From the IMG/VR virus record IMGVR_UViG_3300038301_000366, positions 1 through 55,847 of that record: a stretch of DNA of 55,847 nt, one strand, 5' to 3'. Shown here piece after piece: positions 47,778-55,847 of this stretch (positions are counted from its first letter, which is position 1; each line of letters opens with the position of its first letter). This stretch comes from a virus. The notes below the pieces were generated by a model. That model saw only the letters and a list, made by a program, of their open reading frames with translations. It had not been told where the DNA came from and did not search any database. The translations under genes were made by a program, and so were the position numbers.

Positions 47778-50700
47778 GTAATATATTAGAAGACAGACCA
47801 TTCGCAGGGAATTGGTCGCAAGACACTCTTAACAAACACAGAAAGATAGTCTCTTGGACTCCTGATGCGATTGTTCATTTAAATGGGGACACTAAAATTG
47901 CAGGGTGTAATGAGTGTAAGAATAAAATCGACTTCCAAGCCTTTATTACTTCTGTTTCGGTGAACGGAGGGGTAAGTTCGGGTGATTCTTCTTCTTCCAT
48001 AGAAATGTCTATCCCTGGCCACTATGGCGACACTATTTTTAAAGATGGGGAATTCTTATTTTCAACAGGTGTTGAGGTAAATATTTACTACAGAGGTTTC
48101 TTTGAGATTGAAGGTCACGCACCTAAAGGTTCTCTTTACACAAATGAAGCAACTCAAGAACAATATGAACTTAGTGAGTTAGCCTTACGTCCTTACTACC
48201 CTGTATTTCATGGGGTAGTGACGAGTGTTTCTTTTAACTTTAGTGGGGGTTTTTATTCAGCAAGTCTGAGCTGTAATGGGATGCTTCATTTTTGGCAGAA
48301 CCAAAAGATAAACACCAATGCGGCGTACCTAGCGGCAGTCCCTGCTGAATCAAGAGGTTCAATGAGGTTAGATGGTCATGTTTACACGAACATGACTCCT
48401 CATCAGATTATCTATGACTTGTTTCGGGACTCAGGAGGTTCGGCAGGGGATGCAGAATGGGTTTTTAATTCTTCGAGTAATCAGAGTAATAAGAATCCTG
48501 CGGGTCGTAGCCTGTTTTCAGACGCTCTGAGATATTGGGAAACCCGATTTGCTCAAGGTATGTATGCTTTGAGGATGTATGGGGCTTCGGGTTCTATGTT
48601 CTCTACTCTCCAAACCGCTTTTATCGGTGATCCTTCAAGGGGTAAGAGAAAAGGCAAGGAGATAAGAAATATCATTAGAGGTCAGCGTGACATAACAAAG
48701 AATGGTAAGCCTACAAGTCTTGAGTTGGGTGTTGCTCAAACTTTAGGTGTCTTTGAGAAGGACGATAAAAACCGCTTCTTGAGAGGTGTTGATTTAGAAT
48801 ATTCCGTTGAGTTAGACGACACAGGAAGGGGTGGCTTAGGTCTACTCGCTACAGAGCTAAAGTCGTTCATTACAGACATTGGGGCTTTAGGTAATGTTGA
48901 GTTATTCTCAAGTAGCTTTGAAACTAAACAGCAGATTGCAGATACGGTAGCTGAGAAAGTTGGTTATGAGTTTTATCAAGATATGGATGGAGACTTAGTT
49001 TTTAAACCACCCTTCTATAATATGGACACTAGCTCTAGTCGCATCTATAGAATTAAGAGGGAAGATGTACTTGATATTTCTTTCCAACATGAAGAACCTG
49101 CTTATACCTATGCTATATGTAAAGCAGGGATGTTTAGAAATACAGCAGGTTTGGGTATGGAGGGAACTTGGGGGGTTAAAGGAACTTACGTTGATTATAG
49201 GCTTGTTGCAAAATATGGATGGAAGCCTTTAGAATTTGATTCAACTTTCTTCAACACAGCAAGGCAAGCCTTTTTTGCTGCTGTTGTAGAGTTAGAGAAA
49301 GCAAATACAAATATTAATGGGTGTAGTTTAACTATCCCTTTAAGACCTGAGTTAAAGGCGGGTTACCCTATCTATATTGAACACATAGATTGCTTTTATT
49401 ATGTCACAGCAATCGCTCATTCTTTCTCTTTCGGAGGAGATTGTACTACGAGCTTAACTCTTACAGCTCGAAGAAAGAAGTACCTCCCACCAGGAGATCC
49501 TAAAAAGAATGGTATTGACTCAATAAGATTAGACAATCCTTTGTACCCCCCGAAGGCTTTAATATCTAAAGACGGGGACGGAGTTCATTATAATAGGATA
49601 GGATTTCCTAATGTAGTGATGGCACTAGATCCATACCACATAGACCCAACTCAAGTTCTTAATGGGTTAGATCTCTTAAAAGGAGCAAATGCAGGGTTTA
49701 AGTCACTTGACCGAAAACTCTACAGAAATATGTTAATAAAATATGCACTATCTTTAAAATGTCTTAGACTCTCAAATGCTCCTGAAGATAGTTCCCCCGA
49801 TGATGTTACTTTATATAAAGGACCTTGGATTATAACTAAGGCAAATGGAGATAAAGGTACTTTAAAAATTGGAGTGGTTGAAACCCACAGAAAAAGAACA
49901 AAAAAAGGAAAGAAATATGTGACGAAGACCCGAAAGGGGATGGCAGATATGCTTGCAGGGGAGTTAGGTTTAAATCAAATAGGAAACGATTTAAGAGCTG
50001 GTAGGAAATATGCAGCTAGGCTAAGAAAGCGAGGAAAGAAAAACGCTAAAGTTGTTGACGAGGAAGTACTAGCCGCTTATGAGAAAGCTAAGGCAAAATT
50101 GCGAGGGAATAATGGTGAGGCTACGATCATTGATTTAATCGAAGCCATTGAACATAGGGTCAAAGCCGATACAAACACACAAGGAACTTCGGCAGAGCTT
50201 GCTAGGTTATCTAATAAGAAATCGAGTTTTAACCCTAATCAACCTGGATATTACCGATATTATTCATGTTCTCACCCCAAAGAAGAACATCAAGGACCTC
50301 CTCAGACTAGAGCTAATAACGTAACGAAAAAAACAGACGATCTTACAGTAGCGGGGAAGAAAGTAGAAGATGCGAAAGAAGAGGCAACCCAAATCACTCT
50401 TGAAAATGTGGCTATAGACGAGACTGATACTAGGCAGATAAAGAACGAAGTTGGGGCTACGGGAGATCACAATAAAGTTCAGTTTGGGGACGGCACAATA
50501 AAGAGAGGTTTACTTACAAGAACTAGGTATACAAGCACTAAAACTGAAGTCGTTCCTACGAAAGATATTCTATTTCTTTCTTTTCAAGAACATGGCTATG
50601 CAGTTTACAAACAAAATTATAGATTCAGTGTTAGTGGTAAAATTACACCGACAGAGCTTTATACTGCGATAAAGAAAGCAATCACAGCGAGAATTAGGTG

Positions 50701-51700
50701 GGCGTGTGGGAAAAAAACAAGATCAGCTACTACAGCGAATGGTAAGTTGTTTCGGAAAAAAGGACCTTCCAGATTCCAATTAGTGAGAGTGCTAACAATT
50801 AATGAAAAAGACGACCTTAAACACACCAAAGTTGTAGGAAACATTGATGCTAATAATATACAAAAGGTTATTATATCTACGGCTAATAATTTAATGAGTC
50901 AGTTAATAAATGATTGGGGAGCCTTGACAGAAACAACGAAGGAAATGGACAGGAAAGTTGTTCTAAAGATTGTGAAGGAAGTTTCTGCTCATTTGGGTGC
51001 GAAAACAAAACTAGGGAGAAGAATAACATACTCAGCAAATCCGGGGTGGGAGTATGCAGATTCTTGGAAAAGCCCAATCTTCCCTGTTTCAGATGAAAAA
51101 GGGTATGAGCTGTTTGGGGCTTATCAGTATGGTCGAGGGTTAAATATAATTAATGGTGCTCAGTTTGACTCCCTTTTGAAGCAGGACAGAACCCGAATCT
51201 TAAATGAAGATGATATAGATTCATTTCTCACAGACTTGCACAAACTAAAAAAAGAGAACTTAACTATAGAACAAAGAAAAGCTCATTTTGAATCATTGAC
51301 TGAGAAAGTTTATAAACGTCTATATCAAGATGAAGGAAAACTAGAGAAGGCGTTTAATCGACTTACAGGGGAGAAGCTTCAAGGAGAGAATAAGAAACAA
51401 GGTTTTATTGAGGGTGTTTCTAAGGCTTTAATGACTCAAACAAATGACCAAGTAGTTGCGAATGTTCCTGTGCGTCTTTCAGAAATAAGACCTGAAACGA
51501 GAGGGGGTGCTGCTTGTGATTGTAGAGGAGACACTAGCGATGTTGAGATCTTCTTAGCTGACGAAGGCAACTATTTGGGTGTACAAAGCCCGACTGATTT
51601 AGATGACAGTCATATTGTTTCCCATTACAAAGAGGAGATGAGGGGTAAAGTAGACCAATGGAAGCGTAGACAAGATAAGTTATCAGGAGAAACAGAATGA
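47774..51700 (+). CDS. Baseplate hub protein with a long C-terminal extension
   Basis: 1308 residues. The first 580 or so residues match the hub domain set of myoviruses (SVSVNGGVSSGDSSSSIEMS, then ISFQHEEPAYTYAICKAGMF, then GYPIYIEHIDCFYYVTAIAH): the gp27/gpD-like hub that links tube, spike and baseplate. The remainder is a Lys-rich extension of about 700 residues with no domain I recognise, ending in GAACDCRGDTSDVEIFLADE. Hub proteins are usually 400-800 residues, so the extension may be a cell-wall-facing or virion cargo part. ATGA overlaps link it to both neighbours. Confidence 0.78.
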   Translation: MSNILEDRPFAGNWSQDTLNKHRKIVSWTPDAIVHLNGDTKIAGCNECKNKIDFQAFITSVSVNGGVSSGDSSSSIEMSIPGHYGDTIFKDGEFLFSTGVEVNIYYRGFFEIEGHAPKGSLYTNEATQEQYELSELALRPYYPVFHGVVTSVSFNFSGGFYSASLSCNGMLHFWQNQKINTNAAYLAAVPAESRGSMRLDGHVYTNMTPHQIIYDLFRDSGGSAGDAEWVFNSSSNQSNKNPAGRSLFSDALRYWETRFAQGMYALRMYGASGSMFSTLQTAFIGDPSRGKRKGKEIRNIIRGQRDITKNGKPTSLELGVAQTLGVFEKDDKNRFLRGVDLEYSVELDDTGRGGLGLLATELKSFITDIGALGNVELFSSSFETKQQIADTVAEKVGYEFYQDMDGDLVFKPPFYNMDTSSSRIYRIKREDVLDISFQHEEPAYTYAICKAGMFRNTAGLGMEGTWGVKGTYVDYRLVAKYGWKPLEFDSTFFNTARQAFFAAVVELEKANTNINGCSLTIPLRPELKAGYPIYIEHIDCFYYVTAIAHSFSFGGDCTTSLTLTARRKKYLPPGDPKKNGIDSIRLDNPLYPPKALISKDGDGVHYNRIGFPNVVMALDPYHIDPTQVLNGLDLLKGANAGFKSLDRKLYRNMLIKYALSLKCLRLSNAPEDSSPDDVTLYKGPWIITKANGDKGTLKIGVVETHRKRTKKGKKYVTKTRKGMADMLAGELGLNQIGNDLRAGRKYAARLRKRGKKNAKVVDEEVLAAYEKAKAKLRGNNGEATIIDLIEAIEHRVKADTNTQGTSAELARLSNKKSSFNPNQPGYYRYYSCSHPKEEHQGPPQTRANNVTKKTDDLTVAGKKVEDAKEEATQITLENVAIDETDTRQIKNEVGATGDHNKVQFGDGTIKRGLLTRTRYTSTKTEVVPTKDILFLSFQEHGYAVYKQNYRFSVSGKITPTELYTAIKKAITARIRWACGKKTRSATTANGKLFRKKGPSRFQLVRVLTINEKDDLKHTKVVGNIDANNIQKVIISTANNLMSQLINDWGALTETTKEMDRKVVLKIVKEVSAHLGAKTKLGRRITYSANPGWEYADSWKSPIFPVSDEKGYELFGAYQYGRGLNIINGAQFDSLLKQDRTRILNEDDIDSFLTDLHKLKKENLTIEQRKAHFESLTEKVYKRLYQDEGKLEKAFNRLTGEKLQGENKKQGFIEGVSKALMTQTNDQVVANVPVRLSEIRPETRGGAACDCRGDTSDVEIFLADEGNYLGVQSPTDLDDSHIVSHYKEEMRGKVDQWKRRQDKLSGETE

Positions 51701-54030
51701 GTCCTAAGAGTAGTAAGATGAATATCTCATCTGCGGGAGCAAGTGAGAGGGTCAGAAACAGTGCTTTAAAGCCTAGCAATCCTAGTTATGGTTGGTCAGC
51801 TCTTTCTCTTTGTATTGCTAAGATCATAGATGTCTTTCACCCTGAGATGAGATGTAATATTGAAATCGTCTATGGGGAACACCAACGCCCTAAGTATTCG
51901 GGTGTTGAGCTATGTGTCGCTTCAGCAGGTTCAAGGCACTTCTTAGGTGCGATCCCTCAAAAGGGTGATTACTGTGTGGTAGGTTGGGTAGCTAACTCTA
52001 ACGCTAAAGCAGACAGGAAACAGCCTGTTATTCTGACTTGGATGCCTCGTACTCCTTGGTTTGGTCAAGAGTGGTTACCTGTTCAAGATTACAGCACAGA
52101 AGAGGGGGTTTTAAATAACCCAAAGGATCGACAAGCCATAGATCAAGTGGGTCAAAGGATTCGCTTTAAGATGAGGCATATAGAGCCAGGGAATGTGTTG
52201 GCTTCATCTGCACAAGGTTCTGACTTAGTTTTAGATGAAGGGGTTCTTCTTACGAATAGGCGAGCGAATGAGATAAGACTTCGAGATCAAGATCAAGCGA
52301 TAGTGATGAGGTCAATCCAACAGTTCCATGCGACAGCAGGAGCTAGGGTCTATTCAGGTATGGTTCAGAGAGACGCACAGCACATACCTAAAGAAATGAT
52401 TTCTGATGGTGGGAAATGGGATGGGGATTTTCAAGTTGATGTGGAGACAGGGATTCCTTTTGAAGTCCCTGAAGCTATGGAAGCAAATGAGGTAGCTGAA
52501 GGGAATCTATTACCTCACAAGTTATTTCTTAGAGACTCTGATGGAAAGTCAGCGTTCGAGAAAGATGGGGGCAGTATAGAACCTTCCTTAAATCCATATA
52601 ACTTTTTCTTTGAAGCCAACTTAATAGACAAAGATGGTTTTGTCGTTACTTCCAATCCTGGAAGGTTGTTGTATGGGGGTAAATCAATCCTTAGAATGAA
52701 CAAAAAGGGATTAGATAGGAAGGCTAAGACAGGGAGTCCTATTTCAAATGCTTTATCAGAGTATAGGGTAGAAGTATCTCACACTTCAGATGGTACTTTA
52801 CCTGTCACTGAGCAGACAGATGGTTTTGATTCTGAACGGCTTGCAGAAGGAACACCTCTAGTTGAGTTTGTTTTAGGCAGTGTTGTGGGGAATGATCCTT
52901 TTAGTGCGGGGAGATCTGATTATGGTCTTCCTTTAGGTGTTTCTTTCTTGGATGGGGTAGGTACTCTTACACCTTTCCTTGAAGGCGAGGTGGGTACTCA
53001 ATGCGCTACCTTACTTAAAGTGAGTCCATTAAGTTCAGATCTTTCAGATTCATTTATTTCCTTCACCAAGAATGGTGCTTTGAAGGCGCAGATTTCTGAT
53101 CCTTCACCTGAATCTATAAGAGCTAATGTAGAAGGTGGAGGTCTAGTAGAGTTTAAGGGAGAGTTGAATGTTAGCTCTCCTTTATTAAACTTAAAAGGTG
53201 GGGTTGAAGGGATGAACTCTCTAGGGGTGAACATTACTTCTCCCGAAGGTGCAGTCAATATAACGGCAGGGGGTTTTACTTCTCCTAATGAAGGAGCTGA
53301 AAACCAAGACCCAAGAGAGTCTCAGGTTAGTCTTAGCATAAGTGGGAGGAAGGGTGTTTCTATTCAGTCAGGTACTGTAGTGAAGATTGTTTCTCCTGTT
53401 GTAGACTTTAGTAATGTGAAGACGTTTAGGTTTTCATCACAAGATACCTTCTCTATGAAGAGCGGTAGTTCTATGTCTACAGAGACTTCAGATATGACAG
53501 TTTCTGTATCGGGATCGAAGCAAGCCATGTATGCAGGGCCATCTAACTTCAACCCTCTTAACAATCAAGGAAAGTCAGAGACTTTTGGATCTTCTCCTGC
53601 TACGGGTAGCATTGGAGGAGCGGTTAAATCTGAGACTGTACTTTTTGGTGATGTTGATAAAACCACACTCACAGTAGGGGATCGAAATACCACAGTTGTG
53701 ATAGGTAACATCAACCACACTTCAGTGTTAGGTTCAGTAAACAACCAAGCAGGACTTAACTCAGTGAGCGTAAGCCCTTTAGGTATCTCTGCTACTGCGG
53801 TATTTGGTAATGTTGAAGTACAGTCGATTGTAGGGCAAGTGAACATTACAGGGACTTTAGGTGTTGGTATTAGATCAGCTTCTAATGTTGCGATCCTATC
53901 AAGCTCCATAGTATTAAAGTCACCCGATGCTTCAGCAGGGTTTGTTATGTGTGCTTCAGACTTGCACCCTTTAATCGGTAAGCCTTATGGGTTTTTAGGG
54001 TTATTACCTAGAACTACGATCTTGGGTTAA
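51697..54030 (+). CDS. Central baseplate spike (gp5/gpV-like)
   Basis: 777 residues. Residues 30-130 form an OB-fold-like domain (SLCIAKIIDVFHPEMRCNIE, QKGDYCVVGWVANSNAKADR) as in the gp5 or gpV spike proteins. From about 440 the chain is low-complexity strand repeats (VSLSISGRKGVSIQSGTVV, VLFGDVDKTTLTVGDRNTTV), typical of a triple-stranded beta-helix spike. No lysozyme domain is visible. No terminal Pro-Ala-Ala-Arg tip motif is seen. Fourth gene of a coupled run with the two baseplate proteins and the hub. Its stop overlaps the convergent stop by 4 bases. Confidence 0.8.
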   Translation: MSPKSSKMNISSAGASERVRNSALKPSNPSYGWSALSLCIAKIIDVFHPEMRCNIEIVYGEHQRPKYSGVELCVASAGSRHFLGAIPQKGDYCVVGWVANSNAKADRKQPVILTWMPRTPWFGQEWLPVQDYSTEEGVLNNPKDRQAIDQVGQRIRFKMRHIEPGNVLASSAQGSDLVLDEGVLLTNRRANEIRLRDQDQAIVMRSIQQFHATAGARVYSGMVQRDAQHIPKEMISDGGKWDGDFQVDVETGIPFEVPEAMEANEVAEGNLLPHKLFLRDSDGKSAFEKDGGSIEPSLNPYNFFFEANLIDKDGFVVTSNPGRLLYGGKSILRMNKKGLDRKAKTGSPISNALSEYRVEVSHTSDGTLPVTEQTDGFDSERLAEGTPLVEFVLGSVVGNDPFSAGRSDYGLPLGVSFLDGVGTLTPFLEGEVGTQCATLLKVSPLSSDLSDSFISFTKNGALKAQISDPSPESIRANVEGGGLVEFKGELNVSSPLLNLKGGVEGMNSLGVNITSPEGAVNITAGGFTSPNEGAENQDPRESQVSLSISGRKGVSIQSGTVVKIVSPVVDFSNVKTFRFSSQDTFSMKSGSSMSTETSDMTVSVSGSKQAMYAGPSNFNPLNNQGKSETFGSSPATGSIGGAVKSETVLFGDVDKTTLTVGDRNTTVVIGNINHTSVLGSVNNQAGLNSVSVSPLGISATAVFGNVEVQSIVGQVNITGTLGVGIRSASNVAILSSSIVLKSPDASAGFVMCASDLHPLIGKPYGFLGLLPRTTILG

Positions 54031-54851
54031 ATATCCCCTAATAAGTCATCTAAGCCTAAGTCTGCTGATCCTTCTTTGAACTTTAAGAATTCTTCTCTGT
54101 TGTCTTCGTATTCTTTAAAGAGAGCATACTCTTCTTGGCTCATAGCTTCTTTCGACCAAAATTTATTGGAAGAAGTGGATAACTTTTGTCTTTCTTCTGC
54201 TCTGCGATTGGCTTCAGTTTTTGCTTCTTGTTTAGAGTCAAATACATCATTGGAAGAGACATAACTCCAATGCCCATCTTTTTTGTTCATAGGTGAGATA
54301 TGAAGTCCAAAAGTAACTTCTTCGATTTCAGACTTAATAACTCTCCCATCATGGTAGATAGCCCATAGTACATCACCCTCTCTAGGGGCGTAATCTGCTC
54401 TGTGAGCGAGTTTTTTAATAGATCTAGGTCGAGTAGCGGATGCCTTTAATCTACTCCCTGTAGCGTAATCTGAGGGCAAATAGCCTTTACTGTCTCTTTG
54501 TGGTTGGGTTTCCTCTTCTTGGGTTTCCTCTTCTTGGGTTTCCTCTTCTTGGGTTTCCTCTTCTTGGGTTTCCTCTTCTTGGGTTTCCTCTTCCATTAGG
54601 GGAAGTTGAGAAGGTGTTCCCATAGGCGTAAGGATAAACTTTTTACCTAAAGGTTCTTTCTTGAACAGGTTCTGTTTACATCCATGGTCTAAAATCATAT
54701 CCCAACGGGCTTGACCCATTTTTTTAATGCCCATAGAAGCACAAGCAAAGGGCTTCCAATGGTCAACCTTCTTTCTTTTAGAGCCCTTTTTAGCGAGGTC
54801 TTCTTTCAGTGCTTTTAAGATTGCTTCGCAAGCTGTCTTTTGTTCACTCAT
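54027..54851 (-). CDS. Unknown protein with an acidic EETQE repeat linker
   Basis: 274 residues. The N-terminal 80 residues are a basic helical domain (HWKPFACASMGIKKMGQARW); six copies of EETQE form an acidic linker (about 87-116), and the rest is a mixed domain (YAPREGDVLWAIYHDGRVIK, a Tudor- or SH3-like strand set by eye) with an acidic C terminus (LGLDDLLGDI). No known function. The ribosome site is AGGGTGA. It is convergent with the spike gene and shares a minus-strand unit with the gene at 54860 (eight-base gap). Confidence 0.6.
   Translation of the reverse strand: MSEQKTACEAILKALKEDLAKKGSKRKKVDHWKPFACASMGIKKMGQARWDMILDHGCKQNLFKKEPLGKKFILTPMGTPSQLPLMEEETQEEETQEEETQEEETQEEETQEEETQPQRDSKGYLPSDYATGSRLKASATRPRSIKKLAHRADYAPREGDVLWAIYHDGRVIKSEIEEVTFGLHISPMNKKDGHWSYVSSNDVFDSKQEAKTEANRRAEERQKLSTSSNKFWSKEAMSQEEYALFKEYEDNREEFLKFKEGSADLGLDDLLGDI
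54506..54595 (-). repeat. Six tandem 15-bp units coding for EETQE
   Basis: Plus-strand GGGTTTCCTCTTCTT repeats six times; the first five copies are exact and the last varies at the end. Read on the minus strand, the units encode EETQE in an acidic linker. Copy number may vary in related genomes. Confidence 0.9.
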
Positions 54852-54859
54852 TAATCACC

Positions 54860-55255
54860 CTATTCGTAATAACCTAAGTCGTCTAGTTCGGAGAGGTCTA
54901 TGTATTCCTTTATTACTTCTCCTAGAGGTTCAGATTTTTCCCAAAATTTAAGGTCTTGGTTATGACCCCAAAGTATGGGTGGTGTAGTACATAAGAACTT
55001 ACTTTTATTGTCTCCAAACACCTTTTTAGTATCCATGTAATGCTCATGCAGTTCTCTTTCACTTTTGAAGTATAGACTTTTTTTAAGCCCTATGTTGTCA
55101 GCTTCTTCATAGACAACCATGCTTTTATCACCGTTAAAAACGAAGACATACACAACAGGCTTTGACTTTACCTTTACTGTTATGGGGGTTTTTTCATCGG
55201 GACACTCATTGATTCTTAAAGAAAGTACGTCTTTATAGTTTACGTCTAATATCAT
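54860..55255 (-). CDS. Small protein of unknown function
   Basis: 131 residues, strand-rich (PITVKVKSKPVVYVFVFNGD) with an acidic C terminus (YIDLSELDDLGYYE). GGAGGAAG precedes the ATG, the strongest ribosome site in this part. Minus-strand and divergent from the partial gene at 55438. No known domain. Confidence 0.6.
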   Translation of the reverse strand: MILDVNYKDVLSLRINECPDEKTPITVKVKSKPVVYVFVFNGDKSMVVYEEADNIGLKKSLYFKSERELHEHYMDTKKVFGDNKSKFLCTTPPILWGHNQDLKFWEKSEPLGEVIKEYIDLSELDDLGYYE

Positions 55256-55305
55256 GATCTTCCTCCTTACACCTTATATATCTGAAAATCTCATGTCTTC
55301 AATAT

Positions 55306-55341
55306 ATTATCTATCTCTCTCTTGAGTAAGAGGTAGATAAT
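55306..55341 (+). promoter_or_regulatory. 13-bp imperfect inverted repeat in the divergent region
   Basis: ATTATCTATCTCT and AGAGGTAGATAAT pair at 12 of 13 positions plus one T-G pair, around a 10-base loop. The sequence between the two divergent genes (55256-55437) has no other feature I recognise. It lacks a T run, so an operator or attenuator-type structure is more likely than a terminator. Confidence 0.4.
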
Positions 55342-55437
55342 TAACATGATAAACCAAGCAAAAGCGGGTGTGTAACCCTTTCATTTTAGTTTGTGTCCAT
55401 GTCTATCTCAGCTTAAAACACAATGAAAGGTCTTAAA

Positions 55438-55847
55438 ATGAGCGTTAATCTTGAGAAAGAATCTTCTTGGTGGAGTGGTTTATTTAAACCGACATACCGT
55501 ATATCCTTATTTGGGCTTTATAATATTGAACGCAGGGGAGATATTGATGCCATAAAGAATGAAATCAATGGCTTCATAGACCCAACTTCTTTGAGAAGAA
55601 GAGGATATGAGGGTTGGGAGTGGAGTCTTAATAGTTGTAAGAAAAGATTGATAAATTTCAAAGGTCAATCTGATTTGGCAGGTGAAGAACAAATAAGTTT
55701 GACTCTCCGTTCTTCATCAAAGGAGGGACTTTTCGCCTCACTAGAAGATATCAAAGAGATTTTCAACTTGTTGCGAGTGCGTTTTCCTCAGAGTTTAAAG
55801 ACTCAACTAAAAACAGCTAAAGCGAATGTAACTCCTATACGTCAAAG
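55438..55847 (+). CDS. Protein of unknown function, 3' end outside the window
   Basis: 136 complete codons plus part of another; the frame stays open to the end of the window. The start MSVNLEKESSWWSGLFKPTY has AAAGG upstream; an in-frame ATG at 55423 has none. The visible part is charged and helical with a few strands (EEQISLTLRSSSKEGLFASL). No known domain. Any statement on its function needs the missing end. Confidence 0.6.
   Translation, partial: MSVNLEKESSWWSGLFKPTYRISLFGLYNIERRGDIDAIKNEINGFIDPTSLRRRGYEGWEWSLNSCKKRLINFKGQSDLAGEEQISLTLRSSSKEGLFASLEDIKEIFNLLRVRFPQSLKTQLKTAKANVTPIRQ

Noticed and set aside
1-55847. tRNA genes, CRISPR arrays, insertion sequences
   Set aside because: I read the gaps between genes and found no cloverleaf, regularly spaced direct repeat array or transposase; a tRNA scan program would be decisive.

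Overview
The window is a slice of a large contractile-tailed (myovirus-type) double-stranded DNA phage genome, AT-rich and densely packed. It holds an unusually long tail sheath, a tail tube, a pair of tail chaperone-type proteins, a tape measure protein of about 1236 residues, two related baseplate proteins, a baseplate hub and a central spike, plus small nucleotide-metabolism enzymes (thymidine kinase, deoxynucleoside kinase), a TOPRIM primase-like protein and a sigma-factor-like protein. Two genes look like outer-membrane or envelope proteins, which points to a Gram-negative host. The host cannot be named from the sequence. I saw no tRNA, rRNA, CRISPR array or insertion sequence.

Layout. 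1-6107: a 5'-truncated structural gene, a zinc-ribbon protein and the sheath, all plus strand. 6104-11093: a minus-strand pair (thymidine kinase, sigma-like factor), then plus-strand genes including a lytic transglycosylase and a TOPRIM protein, then a minus-strand helical-repeat gene. 11159-16171: charged or membrane-associated proteins, a 2H phosphoesterase-like protein, small proteins on both strands and two genes too short for usual gene calling. 16226-20402: SWIM and zinc-ribbon proteins, then a block of three tandem paralogous structural proteins. 20446-26709: a pentapeptide-repeat protein (minus), an outer-membrane barrel, a membrane protein, an Ntn-hydrolase-like protein, a ParB-like protein and a connector-like structural gene. 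26823-28211: a homing-endonuclease-like gene. 28274-36560: several proteins sharing an N-terminal module, possible lysis or envelope proteins, and neck/tail structural genes. 36564-39748: small islands on both strands with a deoxynucleoside kinase. 39845-54030: the main tail operon (tube, chaperones, tape measure, baseplate, hub, spike), with many ATGA start/stop overlaps. 54027-55847: two minus-strand genes and a gene that runs off the window.

Two things stand out. First, the sheath and tube genes lie about 34 kb apart, separated by accessory genes, and many of those accessory proteins carry one of a few short recurring modules: an N-terminal ASEIIN-LE-R-A-LE helix in four proteins, a KKLIR-AY-NP-LR helix in two, and AS/VA-rich helices in others. 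One carrier also has a domain with the two HxT motifs of 2H phosphoesterases. I infer that these modules could address proteins to the virion, so that some would be delivered with the DNA; this is untested. Second, minus-strand genes sit as islands in a plus-strand genome, and six of nine convergent junctions share exactly the same 4-bp stop-codon overlap. A short CTCTTTAT-like motif recurs about 30-50 bases before several unit-leading genes and may be a phage promoter element.
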